Source of the DNA: Rhizopus sp. PT2906
Taxonomy: Eukaryota > Mucoromycota > Mucoromycetes > Mucorales > Rhizopodaceae
NCBI GenBank assembly: GCA_025529335.1
Contig: JAMYHX010000012.1
Location: 176,236 to 240,235, forward strand
Direction of reading: 5' to 3'
Length of the DNA stretch: 64,000 bases
In this document: positions 1-12,538 of the stretch, in pieces
Position numbering within the stretch: position 1 is the stretch's first letter
Layout of the letters: every line of letters begins with the position of its first letter
The notes under the pieces: model-generated
Database searches by the model: none
What the model saw: the letters and a program-made list of their open reading frames with translations, nothing else
Told to the model about the DNA's origin: nothing
Made by a program: the position numbers and the translations under genes

Positions 1-3000
1 TTTTTCTATGCTCTGCTCAGTTTTTTTTTTCTTTTGTATATTGTAATAGAAGTAGTACAAGCAATAAGGGATATCACCTGATTGGAATCACATTGCAAAA
101 GAACCTTGTACTTTTGTTTGCTACACCTGCGCAAAGCTCTGTTTCGTATAATCTAAGGTATCAGTGCGCGCATTTAAGCTCCATAGAATGCGCGTGATTG
201 TCATGTTATGCCTTTTTTCTTAGTTTTTCTTCCTTTTTAAGGCGAGTATACAAGTATATAATCATCATTTTGTATATATGGATATGAGTTTCTAAACTTG
301 GTTGATTACACCTGATCGTTTAACAGACATGCAGTGTTAGTGGAGGCCAATAACTAAAGCTTATGTATTCTTGATGTAAAGTCTATTTATAGTAAACTTA
401 AAGTATTTTGTACAAGATTATATACTATGTTACCATCAACCCTATTTAGAGTGTGTTACATATTATCCCCCATGCACAGACGTCAAGAAGCCGGAGTAAA
501 AAGAGAAAAATAGAAAAACAGCTGGTGCTACTAGCATTAATGATATTCGCAGTTGGCGATAATGACGTTTTACATGCACGAGCTTTTTTTATTTGCTACC
601 CTTTTGAAAGTACTAATCCAAGCTCTAATCTTTTAAATTTTATCTCTATGTGATATTATTGCCGTTGAGCAAAATTCGTGTATCACCTCCCGCAAAATAT
701 ACTCACTCACCTGCAAAGCTTTAGTTTTAGAGTACTATCTGATCTCTTTTACTTAATCCGATAGTCTGTTAATATTGATATTATGACAAGATATCGCTTT
801 CATGAATCTATAATAGTAACAAATGGCGTAATGCAACTTTCTTGTTAAAAAACAACAAGACAGCATGCTATCTGACAATGCTCGTTTTCCCAATATGCAA
901 GTTATCAATAGATACACTAAATTTTTCTGTTTATACTTCGTTAAATCATCTCTTTTGGAGAATAGCTGCAGAGAAAACATTATGCTACGCTCGTTTTTGA
1001 GATCATGACTATCTTATTTTTGCTTTTCATTTCCTGTGGAACTATTGCTGCTTTGCCTGAGTATATGTCTCCATTGTCATCCCAAGTTCAAACTCATAAT
1101 CTTTGTCCGCTGACTTAGTATTAGCCTAATAAATTAAGATATGAATGTGCCCATATCAGTTTAGCGTCAAATGAGTAAACAAAAAGTCTCTAATTGACCA
1201 TACAGTACCATAAAAAACGTCTAAGGAGGCTATTCTGTGGCACTTGGATGTTGAAGGTAACATTCTTCTTGAAAATCATGATCAAATTAGCGCTATTCAG
1301 TCGTAAAATAGAAAAATTAAAAAAGCGAAGAAGCATCACTCCTGTGAAGGTAATAAATATAAAAAGCCAGGAACTGCGATAAGTAGTTTATTTCGATTTT
1401 ATAAATGTATCCCTCATAGGCTGCTATTTCCATACAAAGCGTTTAACTTCACGCACATTTCCTAAAATTTATATGAATTTTCAAATGATTCATAAAAGGA
1501 TCCAGTCGATTTCTAGCTGTCGTTTTATAGACAGCTCATCTAAAAGCTATATTTATACACTATGTGCTATTTCATTAATAAGATAATGGACAAGAATCCG
1601 ACTAATGAAAAAGGCAAAGGGGATCATAATTGTCGAAAACGCAAAGAGTTTAAAACGTCCAAAGACTAAAAGAATTGTCTGCTATAATTAAGTTATGTAA
1701 GGAAAAAGGAGTTTGCTTTTTCATTAAAATGAGCCAAGATAAAATGAAATGATTGCCAATGCTTGGCGATAGCCCAAATAAAACTAAAATATGCTAATCG
1801 AGTCATTTTCCTGTGTAACAGCGGTTGGTACATAAAGAAAGTCAAAATAAATGCTCTTTGAGATCAGCCTTTATCCTGGGGTATAAAGCAAAAAGAACAT
1901 ATAAGCAGCAAAGATTAATTTTATAAATCGTCTGCATACGATGATACACCGCTGCTCTAACCTTATATTGTGATAATGGCAAATAGTCCCTTAGTTGTCA
2001 AAAAAACTAATTAGATCCCAACACCTGTCGTTTTTTTTTTTTTTCTTAAGCGGTAGTAAATATGCTCTTATTTTTATCATAAGGATTACTGATTTAAAAA
2101 ATAAGAGCAAACCTTTATTATGAAAGAAATGAATGCTTTACATTCAAGCAAAATGGTCTTTTTAGTAGATGCGGATTATCATTGAGAGCGTCAACATAAA
2201 CCTCTCTAACACAATTCCACTCTATTCGTAAAAATTACAACTGCTTTTAATTTAACATCAGTTAAGAAGAATATTGTTCAATGATAGGGGTTACACGTTT
2301 TTATTTATATACATTGTGCATTTTTCTCTTTAATTGAAAGAAGGTATAGTTATAGTAAACAAATCACGTATTATTATATAACTCTCTTTGTATACAATAA
2401 GCCTCAACTTTTTCTGATCTTTTCAACATGTGTTATATAATTTTTATTATAAATGAATTAAATTATGATTGCTTAAGCACCCTGAAGTAAAAAATTAAGC
2501 AGCATAACATTCAGTTCTTTAATATCACAATCTTTTGTAACTCTATTTTTTCATTCAAGTTATATTTTATAGCAGTTTGCGATCTGTGGACGTAACTATC
2601 ACAAAAATGTGAATAAGAGTTTTTGCTATTATTAAAAATGAACTTGTCCTATATATGACCTTCCATGCTTGAATTAGAGGAGCGTTACAGTACTTTAATT
2701 GGGCATCGGCGGTTTTGCCTAAGAATTTTGTGGGCTCTCGATTACAGAATATTCGCGATATTGGAATACCATTTTCGAAAATTTTCACAGCCACCGCTTT
2801 GAACTTCCTGTGATATTCACTTAGATTATCGGTGTACAAGCTTTTTTACGGAATACCCTTGATTATGGAATATCATCCGTGCTCTCGACAAGTATTCCGT
2901 AGTCGAGAGCCTACTGTTGGCAGCTTATTTTTTAATGTCCATTGTACGGCCACTACATGAAATCTTAGGATAAAGTATTTGACAGCTTCTATTGCTTTCA

Positions 3001-5819
3001 GTTATTTTTAAATATCTTCTTTGCATTTAATTGTCATTTGACGCCGAAGCTTTTAAAAAAAGAAGTCAAGGCCACAATTTTATCATTGTCTGTAATTATA
3101 AAATAACTAAGACGCAAAAAGCCATAAGTTTTTACTATGTTTTAATTGAGAACTGTTTATGCCAACCGCAATAATATTGCTATTTATCGTAGCCTTGTTA
3201 TTACACCTCATATTAATAATGTCACTAAAAGCTCATATAAGCAATTTATTAATTTTTCTCTCTGCTTTTGCCCTATCCTATGCCCTTAATGAAAACGTAA
3301 TATTTTTCAGAAGCAGATGTTCCCCTTTTTTGACTTAAATAGCTATAAAAAAGTGGGGAAAAAACCTATTGTCTGAAAGTTCGGACATCCAAGCAGATCC
3401 TTTCGCCTTTAAAATTGGGAAAAATAAATTTCTCGTATAAAATGGAAAAAAAAGAGAAAAAACATGGCTTTTTATATATTCCTGTTTATTACATTGGGAA
3501 TATAAAAAAACAAAAAGTTAGGCGGAACTGCAATTTTTCTCTGTATAGAATTATATACCTCAGATGGTTAAAAAGACTGTATTCGAAGTAGTTGTCCTTT
3601 TTTTATTGAATATTTCTTTCATAAAAATATGCCTTGAATAAGATGTTAGAAGGCATACATTAAGTAAACAATTTGTATACTAAGGTGAAGGTTATCTGAT
3701 ATGATAGATTCGTTCCTATTGTATAACCGGATATGTGCAACCTTAACATACATATTTAGCCACGACATCTCTCTTTATGAAGTAATAGCTTGTGACATTT
3801 GACTATACCATGACTACCTTCGTCCTTTAATATGTTCCAAGGGAGGCTTTTTTTCTCTTTTTGATTTGAGGCTGCTTTTTATTTCTCTTCCTATGCTATA
3901 TAAACTTTGAACCAACCCTTAGTCGCATTCAAATAGCAGATAATACTACGGCGTATAGTTTATTAGATATCGTCTCTGTCTTAAATTTAACATCAGTCTT
4001 ATTGTTCTTTTGAGGGGTAACTTGTCACATTTATAGACTTGAGAAATACAAATAGCTCAAATTATTCTTTTTAATAAAGAGACCTTTCTTTCGCCACAAG
4101 AATTGCACCATTAACCTTACAAAAACACTTGAAGTCTGAACATCCTCCTATTTTCCATTCGAATAATAAATTTACATTATCAATGTTTACTAATTCATGC
4201 ATAAATAAAAGATGGTGCTTTGCTTGGAAAGCACGAAATATTTTGCCAAATATACACAGAACACCGTATTAAATAATGTTCTAGTATTATCTTATGCACA
4301 ACAATCAGAGATGTGCATGCAAATACAAGCAACGAAAGAAATAAAGATTAAACCTTCCATTAGTTAGATAAGGCTATGGTTAGTAGTTAATAAAAATAAG
4401 TTAAAAACAAACTCTACTTAAGAAATGGCCCAACTTTATTTTAAAATTATGGATATTTGTATAAATTGGTCAATAAAATGCAGACAAATAGTGATCAATT
4501 ATATTATGCTTAAAATGACACTATATTTTTCTACTTAGTACTAAAGCCTTATTTGAAATAAGAATTTCAACAAAAGTTTAATGCAAAGCAAATAAAGAGA
4601 AGTTCTTTTCTAAAATTTTGCAAGATTTTATGTTTATTATGCACTAATTAAGTTTTTACTATATAATTATGTTGTCTATTTATCAACTGTCAGGATATCA
4701 ATATCATTTTAAAAGATGTCGCTAGTAGAATATAGACGCGATACATCATAAACTGTAAAGGCTTGCATTATCAATTAAATTGGGTATATATTTTAAGTGA
4801 AATAAAATAATAAAAATCCTCATAGGAGAAAGTTAGTTCATTAACTTAGGCAAAATAAATGTGTTATTGTATTTTGCTTCAAGAAAATGATATAAAATTT
4901 TACAAATCAGTTTTATGATACCTTTGTAGAACTTTAGTTTGTTTATTTTTTTTTTTACAATGTGAGAGTACAATATAGGACATTGTAGCGAGGAATAATA
5001 TTGGCTTTTAACTTATTCTTAACAGAAATATATAAAAAGCTTCCTTTGGTTTCCATGCAGCAAAATTTATTTGCTTCAGAATTTATAAAATAATTTCCAG
5101 GCCATTGAATAAATATTCAAAAGTTTAAGTAACCACCAGACTCTAATTTGTAAAATTATGATAAAAAACATACTACTTTAGCAGCTGTTACTAATATTAA
5201 GTAATTTATCAAGTTAGAATAATGACAGTTTTACTTAGAAAAATGCCTGAATAATTATATACAGATATGCTAAACAAGATTTAGAAAAAGGGAGTACCAG
5301 TCCAATTCTACGCTTTCTTCCTGGCGAGAAAATTGGATCTTCGAATCAAACTAAGGTATTAAGGGAGGAAACAGCCATATCAAAGCCTCAAGCAAAAAAC
5401 AATAATGTTTGAAACAAGTATACTTTACAAATTGTACGTTGTCAGAATGATAAAAAAACGTTAGCGAAAAGGTTCTAATGTTACAAATAACATTTGCTGT
5501 AACATCCTCATTTTCTTGAAACTTGTCAAAAAGCTTGAACTAATAGCTTTTAATCCTGTTGGATTTTTGAGACTAGTTATCATATATTTTATTGGCTCTG
5601 GTTTGAACCATTCATTAATGGCGAAACGATTGCTTTTACTTGTAAAAGCATGTTCTATGCATGCTTCTGTAAATTCTGGTATCATGTATATTCTGTTGAA
5701 TGGAAGGTTCTGTCTTTTTTGGTTTAACAGATTCAGCTTTTGATTCGTTATATAAGATCATATCAAGAAGGAACGTTACCTTTAGTTAACCCGGATCAAA
5801 TGCAGCCTGGAATTTTCGG

Positions 5820-5850
<31 letters not shown>

Positions 5851-6312
5851 CTCAACAAGTGATGTGACCTTTAGAAATTTTACGAGGCAATGTTAATTAC
5901 TGCTATTTTCATGGGTTTCTCTTTCAGAAATTTGGAGTATAACGATAACGATGCTATTCATTCTTTATCATAATGGCCCAAGCCTCATTTAGGTCTCACC
6001 ATTGTCCCAAACACCAATCGAATCCACACCTTTTAGTAGTAATACGCGCAATCTCAAAGTTTTACTTGCTTTGATAAATGTAGAAACTATCGTAGAACAA
6101 TGTCTGCTTGTGACTAGCATTGAGATAAACGATTGTAATCAGTATGAATAGAGTAAATTCATATATTATAAGATTACGTGCACGCACCTTTAGTGATAAG
6201 TTAAATTAAATAGAACCTCATCTTTGAATATAAATTATTACTTCTTTAAAAGACAATCCTTATGGTAAAAGTAGTATCATAACCCAGATCATGAAATGAA
6301 AAATAAGATCAG
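1..6312. other. gene-poor AT-rich region, no supported gene
   Basis: I see no coding region here that I can defend. Open frames are all short (under about 95 codons), lack recognisable motifs and have no convincing splice structure. The DNA is strongly AT-rich with frequent homopolymers, including an A-run of about 26 nt near 5825-5850. Two places look like mobile-element debris: a hairpin-rich patch at 2725-2915, and weak coding-like frames on both strands at 5461-5743 that I cannot assign. A TATA-like string lies near 3897 without a following gene. The likely explanation is decayed transposon DNA or an expanded intergenic region. Confidence 0.5.
2881..2910. repeat. perfect 9-bp inverted repeat (hairpin) in a possible transposon end
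   Basis: GCTCTCGAC at 2881-2889 and its exact reverse complement GTCGAGAGC at 2902-2910 flank a 12-nt loop. A related string, GGCTCTCGATTAC, occurs at about 2730-2742, and ATTCCGTA/GGAATA-type words recur between 2740 and 2900. Nested words of this kind are common at the ends of pogo/Fot-type elements, so a decayed terminus is possible. No transposase is recognisable beside it. Confidence 0.35.
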
Positions 6313-6548
6313 TGTCAGGAACGAATTAAAAGTTTTCTTTATGAACTCAGGAGCCGTTAGTCAATCATATCCTCAGTAATTATAATCCACGCTTAGAATA
6401 GTGGCTTACCAGACATTTGACAGCAACTATAAATAGTAGGTCCTTTATTTAATTGTATGTTCCTTCTGTCTTTATCTCAGAATAAAGATTAGTCTCAAAG
6501 AGTACCTCTTTTGTCTTTGTCTTGTGTCATTTAAACCGTTACATAACA
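6313..6548 (+). mobile_element. candidate solo LTR (degenerate)
   Basis: The stretch begins TGTCAGGAACG and ends in CATAACA, so it has TG...CA ends. It contains a TATA-like CTATAAATAG at about 6428-6437 and an AATAAAG polyadenylation-like word near 6481, followed by a T/G-rich segment. That is the usual U3-R-U5 order of a Ty3- or copia-type LTR. I cannot see a clear target-site duplication or a second copy in the window, so this is an inference from layout only. Confidence 0.35.
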
Positions 6549-7379
6549 GAAACTATTCAGTTTTATCATTCTATATGTGCTGTAATATTATAGGTCTACC
6601 ACGATTTCGAGTATTCAAAGCATATCCACGTCGACATCCTTAAGCTTTGCAATACCGGTGTTGTGGATACTTAAGGATTATAGCAATAAACATAGAACAA
6701 TTATAGTCATGTTAAGCATAACCTGAGATTCAATGCATTAATCCCAATTCAGGGCTGCATAACCTTGATTAGATTTTATTGTATTTAATTGTATACTTCT
6801 TTGGTACATAATAACTGATATAGCCAATAAGAGCATATTACCTGTTACTGCGCACTGGATAAATAATATTTACTTGACAACCGTTGCTAGGCTATGGTGT
6901 GATTTGATCTCGATCCAATTACATTGCTCAGGGTCAAATGCAGTTAGCGTTGGACCCTAATTGCTATTGTTATCTCCGTTTGGAAAATTTTATATCTGAT
7001 CCAGTAAGGCAGGTACATTTTATGATCCAATAGGGTCAAGAACAAACAGGAAGATACTTTAGGCGAATTGATCGTAATTACTACCTATGAATAAGGATTA
7101 TTAATTGTCCCAGGATAACCAGGTTTACCCGTTGAAGAAAAAGTATAAATAGAGGAAGATTTTTCATGTCAATAAAAGATATCATATTTTTTTTTGTTAT
7201 ATTCTTAAACAAGAGAATATACACAGTTCTAACAGTAATTCTGTCTTTTCTATTCTACCCTACGTATTTTCCATTATCCCAAACATCAAGCTCTCCTTAA
7301 AAGGATATTTATAGTCAATGATTTGAAAGTCTACTACATAACTTGTATCTACATGTTTGATGAGTTTACTTGTGGTTGA
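6549..7379. other. intergenic, possible second LTR-like remnant
   Basis: No gene is visible. A block with TATAAATAG near 7145 followed by AATAAAAG near 7171 and a run of T again has promoter-then-polyA spacing like an LTR, but its boundaries cannot be fixed. Confidence 0.25.
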
Positions 7380-7859
7380 TTATGATTCAAACTGTTCTGT
7401 TTTCTACATTCGTAACAACATCATGTCGTCTAAGGGGCTATCGTCGGGGATCTACATAATGGATTTATTTTTTAATGTGTTAATTCTTTTGTTGATTACA
7501 ACAGCTGTGATCTGAAGATTGATGGACTTTTCGTTTATTTCAATTTTTTTTTTGGAATGCTTATACTAATTTAATGTTGATAAATATGCAATATGAAGTA
7601 AATGTTGAATCATTGAAACATGCATCTGCATGCATGTAATTATCAATGTTATCAGATACCAAAAATGGTATCAACATTGTAAAAAGGCTATGCTTGTTTA
7701 TTGAGTGTAAATTGAGCTATATAGAGTTTCTGTCGCGTGATCAGTTGATCTTAATAGATCAAAAGAAATAAATTGCGTTATGTAAGAGTAAAAGTGAAAA
7801 TAAAATGAATCCTATTGATACAAGGCTTTAATGTAAGCGTATCGGTAGATAAGAGTGAT

Positions 7860-7900
7860 AAAAGAAAAGAAAAGTATAAAAGAAAAGAAAAGTATAAAAG
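7860..7900. repeat. 18-bp tandem repeat (2.3 copies)
   Basis: The unit AAAAGAAAAGAAAAGTAT is repeated in tandem with no interruption. It is a purine-rich low-complexity tract inside the repeat region. Confidence 0.8.
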
Positions 7901-8490
7901 AGTAATAAAAAGTGCTTTAGAATACCAAATGTATTAGAAAGTAAAGAGTTCAAATAAAAGAACATAAAGATGAGTGAGTTATACTGAGAACTGACTAACT
8001 GATAGCTGGACTGATTGATTTATTTAAAAAATATTGATTGTATTTATACTAAAAAAAATATTAAGTTTAGTTTGGTTGTACTTCATGAGGGGCATGAGTT
8101 TCTTCTGGGTCGTGAAGTTCGCTTCACTCATGAACCTCATAAGGGTAACGAAATTCATCAGCCTCAACTCCGCTTTCGTTACAGTATTGTTATTGGGTGT
8201 TAGTAAAGGGAAAAGTGTCAGTAGTAAGGTTAAAAAATAAGTTTTATAAGTAGGATTTGTTATTGTTGTGACCACCAGATCTTTATATAAGATCAATATA
8301 GAGCAATATAATGCTAAGTCTTGAAAGATAAAATAAAAAAATAATAAAGGAGTTATATAAGCAAAATGTTGTTTAAGATATAAGAAAAGTTATTGTGATC
8401 AGAAGATTGAGTCTTAAGATGTTGTTTATTTCAAGAATGATGTGGGGATATTTATACTATTTGGATAAGTAAATATGCGATATAAAATAA

Positions 8491-8575
8491 ATGGTAAATG
8501 ATAAATAATAAATGATAAATGGTAAATGATAAATAATAAATGATATATGATAAATCATAAATCATAAAATCTTGC
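8491..8575. repeat. AT-rich tandem repeat, about 28-bp period
   Basis: ATGGTAAATGATAAATAATA is followed by AATGATAA and then restarts 28 nt later. The tract decays into ATGATATATGATAAATCATA-type words. It is a minisatellite-like expansion specific to the second block of the local direct repeats. Confidence 0.75.
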
Positions 8576-9262
8576 ATAAGACATGCAGAGTACAAGATAC
8601 CAAAAAGGGTGTCAGTGTAATTTTGTTAGACCTTGGGTTCGAGTGTGTTGTAAAAGATAATAAAAATAGAAGTTTGTGTGTTCGTAGTCTTTTGTAAGAC
8701 TTGGGGTTCGTATCAAAAGTGTTTAAAAGGTAAAGTTATAATAAGAGTTCAATGTGTGACCACCAGATCGTGTAAAGTTGATCAGACTGAGTTATATAAA
8801 GTAAAAGGAATAATAAAGAAGATAAAAAGGTTCCTGAATCCACTTATTTGGATTGTTCAGAAGTAAATAAAAGATAAAAATAAAAAGAAAAGGTTGTGAT
8901 TCAAATCGTAAGTGATTTATTGAATGGTTTTTTGAAAAATGAAAAGGACAATGCCTTTTATATCTGTTAAAAATAAAGTTGGTCGATATAAGGTTCATTT
9001 GGTTTAAAGTTCACTTCATTTATGGTTCAAACGTTAAATGGGCAAACCTTAATCTCGCAGTCCAAAAAGAATAAATTATGGTCATTGGTGCTACACTGGT
9101 TCGCTACAGTACAAGATACCAAAAAGGGTATCAGTATCATTGGAATTGGATCGCTACATCATTAAAGAAAATTTCGAGTGATCTTCCTTATGACATTACA
9201 GAACCATCGGCTATTATTTTACCCGGTAAAACAATTAAAAATAAGGGCCGAAGCCACTCTGT

Positions 9263-9346
9263 TCCGGCCTACCAGATTCGAACTAGTGACCTAAAGATGA
9301 CAGCATTCACTACAGTCTTCCGCTCTACCAACTGAGCTAAGGCCGG
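9263..9346 (-). tRNA. tRNA-Tyr (anticodon GTA) with an 11-nt intron
   Basis: Read on the minus strand, the gene has a 7-bp acceptor stem (CCGGCCT with AGGCCGG), A-box sequence TAGCTCAGTTGGTAGAGC, anticodon loop CTGTA followed by G, and the B-box AGTTCGAATC. The total is 84 nt: 73 nt mature plus about 11 nt. The extra bases sit one nucleotide 3' of the GTA anticodon, where eukaryotic tRNA-Tyr introns normally lie. Removing them restores a GAAGA/TCTTT anticodon stem. The discriminator is A. A TTTTT run about 20 nt downstream (minus strand, near 9236-9240) can serve as the Pol III terminator. Confidence 0.95.
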
Positions 9347-10080
9347 TTTCACATTTTTCGATGAAAGTAAAAATTGACATATAAAAATATTAAGGTCCGG
9401 GCCGAATTTTATTGTGTCCGAGTCGCATTTTATTTTCTTCGGTCCGTTGCTTTGTCTTTGTCCTGAACCTTTGAAGTCCCTAAAACCTTTTGAAACTTTC
9501 CCTTCCTTTCCGCCTAGTTCATTCAGTGTCAGCTGTTCAGCACATTGACTTCATTTTCCTTTCTGGGCGTAATTGCTGAAGAATTGTTGAATGTGTTGCG
9601 AGATATAAACTGTAACTTTCAACAATACCTTTTTATTTTATAGAAAGATAAAATTTAAAGAAAAACATAAATTATTAATACAGGGCAGCAATATACACTA
9701 AATTGCTGTATAGGTTATTAGCGCGATATCATTCTGTTTACAATGGTTTTGATGTATCTTTTTAAGCCACTAATAGAATGCTTTTTTTTTTTTTTTTTTG
9801 TAATCTTCAACAAAAATGAAATAACCAAATGAACCCATTACTCTCTTCAATGCCCAGCTTCAGGATGGAGATGTAATTGAGGAGCCTATAGTTCTTTAAA
9901 GTGATGAAGGAGAATATGTTTGCGTTATTCTTGACATTGAATGATGTTCGGAGAAAACATAAAGCAAAGATGTAAAAAGGCAAGCATGTCCGCGTTATTC
10001 GTAACAACATTAATGCGCCTTTTATGAAATCGATCGTAAGTCTAATACCCTTAAGAAGGTCATAGAGAAGTAAAATTGTC
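9347..10080. other. intergenic, upstream of tRNA-Tyr
   Basis: No coding region is supported. The segment includes a TC-rich block (9395-9560) and a T19 run near 9782-9800. Confidence 0.4.
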
Positions 10081-10445
10081 TTATTTGCGATCCTAAGTTA
10101 GAAATAAAGCTTTGCAACCGTTACGGTCAACTTTAAATTCGGTGATAAGAAATGTATACAACTAGGTCGAGGTTTACGTCAAAGAGGCCCCATCAGTCCT
10201 CTTTTGTTCAATTCAGTAATGTAACACTTGGTTAAATCCATTATTTATTCTCAACGAATTCGTAATTTTGCTTTTCCTTTAACCGACAATATGGAGGGCT
10301 ATCCTTGGTTGCCTGAAATCCTTCAAGATTTAATTTTTGTGTTTGTTCATTCTCTTTTGTATTTCTGTCTTTCAATAGTTCACCATGATTTCAAATGGAA
10401 ATCAGACGAATATGTAGTCATATTTGGCAATACATATTCTTGAAT
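10081..10445 (+). pseudogene. LINE-type reverse transcriptase relic
   Basis: One plus-strand frame reads GLRQRGPISPLLFNSVM at about 10168-10218. This matches the RT fingerprint of non-LTR retrotransposons (RQGDPLSPLLFN type), and a matching upstream strand with LGRG lies before it. A stop follows directly, then about 70 codons (10228-10443) that include a hydrophobic VFVHSLLYF segment. That segment lies where the YADD box would be expected but lacks it. The ORF is therefore dead. The RT call rests on this motif; the remainder of the element is too decayed to follow. Confidence 0.6.
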
Positions 10446-10849
10446 AATCACCATGTAGATTTTTCCTATCAAACGTGCCTCTGAGTGTTCAAAGATTCAA
10501 CATCAAAACTAACCTGCCCTCATGGTCCTTGCTCTGACTCGCTTGTCCCGCCCTCTTTGCTCTCTGGCGTGTATATCTGGAGCGTTCTCCCAATTGCCTC
10601 TTCTTGGGGCCCTGAATTCTCTCTGTCCTCTGTTTCCCTTTTTTTTTTTTTTGTTTAAATTACATAATCCCTCGCACTTACAATTCAAATATGTCAATAT
10701 TGAGCCTTTTAGCCAAACTGTCGTATTTGACCATATCTAATACTAAGCTTTACGTGTGAGATTACATTTGACTTAATTACATGTACCTTAAAATAATCTA
10801 ATTTCTTTTTTTGCTATGAGCTCTTCCTCTCACTTCTAATAAAAGGATA

Positions 10850-11620
10850 AAACAGAGACTCATCACTTCTTTGCTTTTATTCTACACATTTACACGAATA
10901 CTAACAACAACTACAACCAATACCTCACAACCTACTCAAGAGATTGATCAGAATTCTTTCCGTTCTGTTTCTCAACCGTCCTCTCCTGTTTCGGCTACTG
11001 CAGAGGTTCATTCTAATGATGAAATGGAGGTGGCCTCTCATTATTCTGAACATTCAGTAGAACCTGATGAAATATCCCCCTAGTGATACAGAAGTGAATG
11101 AAGCCCAAAATGATCTCAAATTATCAGTTTTCATGTCTCCTCCTCAGGGCGTTTCCGCTAGTCATAGCGGCCACAATTGAAACGCTCCAGACAAACTGAA
11201 TCTTTAGTTTTATTATTACAATATATAATAACCACCAGGCTTTCAAGTTGCTGTCTTTGAATGGCAATAGCTTTTTCAAAGTTAATAAACCATCTACACG
11301 AAAATAATGTATACGGCACATCCGGTCTTATAACTCCACATTTGTTACTCTAAAAGAAGTGGATAATAGTGATAACTTCATCCTCTCGTTTTGATTTATG
11401 ACATCAACAGTTTGTTGTCATCAAAGCTTATGGACTCAATAATGTGGTCTAGTTTGTTTTGATCCTTTATTTTTAGTCACACGTACTCCTATTCCAGAAG
11501 ATGCAAGATGCCTTCTGGCTCAAGTTACGCATATCCACGATTTTATAGAACCTTTCCTTATCCTTGTTATCTACGCTTCGGCAAATGTAGCAAGAGAGAG
11601 TACAGCTTTCTGTATATAAC
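10850..11620 (+). pseudogene. possible LINE endonuclease/ORF1 debris
   Basis: A Ser/Thr/Glu-rich open frame at 10871-11083 is followed by broken frames. Near 11478-11590 one frame reads TRTPIPEDARCLLAQVTHIH, then FLILVIYAS. This resembles the exonuclease-endonuclease-phosphatase core of LINE ORF2, where a beta strand ends in N(I/V)YAP. It lies close to the RT relic but in an unusual order, so it may be a different copy. The assignment is tentative. Confidence 0.35.
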
Positions 11621-11689
11621 TTAAAAATTAAATCATTTATATGAAATTTTGTTACAAAAGAAGGGCGAACAATTCAATCTGATCCTCTG

Positions 11690-12538
11690 TAGGGAGTATC
11701 ACCTTCTTTGGTTAATATGAACCAAGTCGTGAATTTCTTCCATCAGCCGGAAGTTTTTCACCAATACTGGCAAGTAAATGCCATCGGCAGCAAGATTCAT
11801 TCTATAAAGAAAGCATTTAAACTTATTGTATTATGTACATTGTTAATCTTTATGCTTGTATATGAAAGTTTCAAACATACCCTCAACGAGTAGTCCAAGA
11901 GAAATGGGGCCCTCCGCTCCCAAATGCAACTGTTCGTCAATGGACGACTTCACTTGCTTCATCAACTTGGTGAAGTTGCCTTCTTCTTGGTAATGGTTGG
12001 TCACATTAGGCCGCTTGACCTCAACAAAGAAGAACCAAACTTCTTTTCTCTTATTTTCTGATATGCCAAGCATGAAATCGGGTTTATTGCCATTGTCATC
12101 AACATGATCAATCCTTTTTACGAAAATATCAGGGGCATCAGCGTATAAACAAACAAAGAAATATGAGTATATATTTACATGGCATATATTGTATCACTTC
12201 CAGCATGAGAAGCTAGCTTCGCTGATCATTGTCCTGTCATTCAATATATACGCTGACAGGTCCTTGATAATGACTGCCATGTCATTTTTATCCCTCGGGA
12301 TGCCCTTGACATCCTCCTTTTATTTATTGACGGTGTTAGTAATCGGTATTTCTTTGGATTTGGTTAAGCTTACGTCTACTATTGCTTTGCAGTAAAGCAC
12401 TGCAGCATCAAATACCTTTGGGAAATCGATATTGATTTCACTACCAAGGAATTTTATAATGACTGCAACATCATTATCAACGTAGCTTGCTATGCTTCTA
12501 TTGCTCTCAAGCTTACTTATAGGGAAAATAAATGACAA
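11690..12538 (-). pseudogene. decayed PD-(D/E)XK-like repeat-family ORF
   Basis: On the minus strand, coding-like fragments run in order: 12538-12320 (residues DVAVIIKF, then CKAIVDVSL), several stops, then from about 12150 ADAPDIFVKRIDHVDDNGNK, followed by KPDFMLG, WFFFVEVKRPN and an acidic/Lys-rich helix. After a probable intron (about 11900-11812) comes NLAADGIYLPVLVKNF and EEIHDLVHI. PD and EVK are separated by 18 residues, which is the spacing of a PD-(D/E)XK nuclease core. The live gene at 61870-63875 has the same spacing. Internal stops show this copy is broken. The nuclease fold is an inference. Confidence 0.5.

Larger units (their letters stand above)
7506..9145. repeat. three diverged direct repeats ending in a GATACC...GGTATC palindrome
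   Basis: Three blocks share an order of words: TGTGATC(A/T)GAAGATTGA, then TTTATTTCAA, TTATACTA, AAATATGC, and finally a GATACCAAAAA(T/G)GG(T/G)(A/G)TC motif. The blocks start near 7506, 8394 and, less clearly, 8895. The terminal palindromic motif lies at about 7656-7673, 8600-8617 and 9115-9132. The phrase TGTGACCACCAGATC also occurs twice (near 8268 and 8756). This pattern fits nested or tandem LTR remnants of one family. No gag/pol coding sequence is recognisable between them. Confidence 0.45.

Noticed and set aside
5461..5743. A gene on either strand here
   Set aside because: Both strands are open with similar lengths, no motif or splice support; left as unassigned debris.
11843..12073. 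An intact small gene at this ORF
   Set aside because: Coding similarity extends well beyond both ends through stops and a probable intron, so it is a fragment of a larger broken gene.
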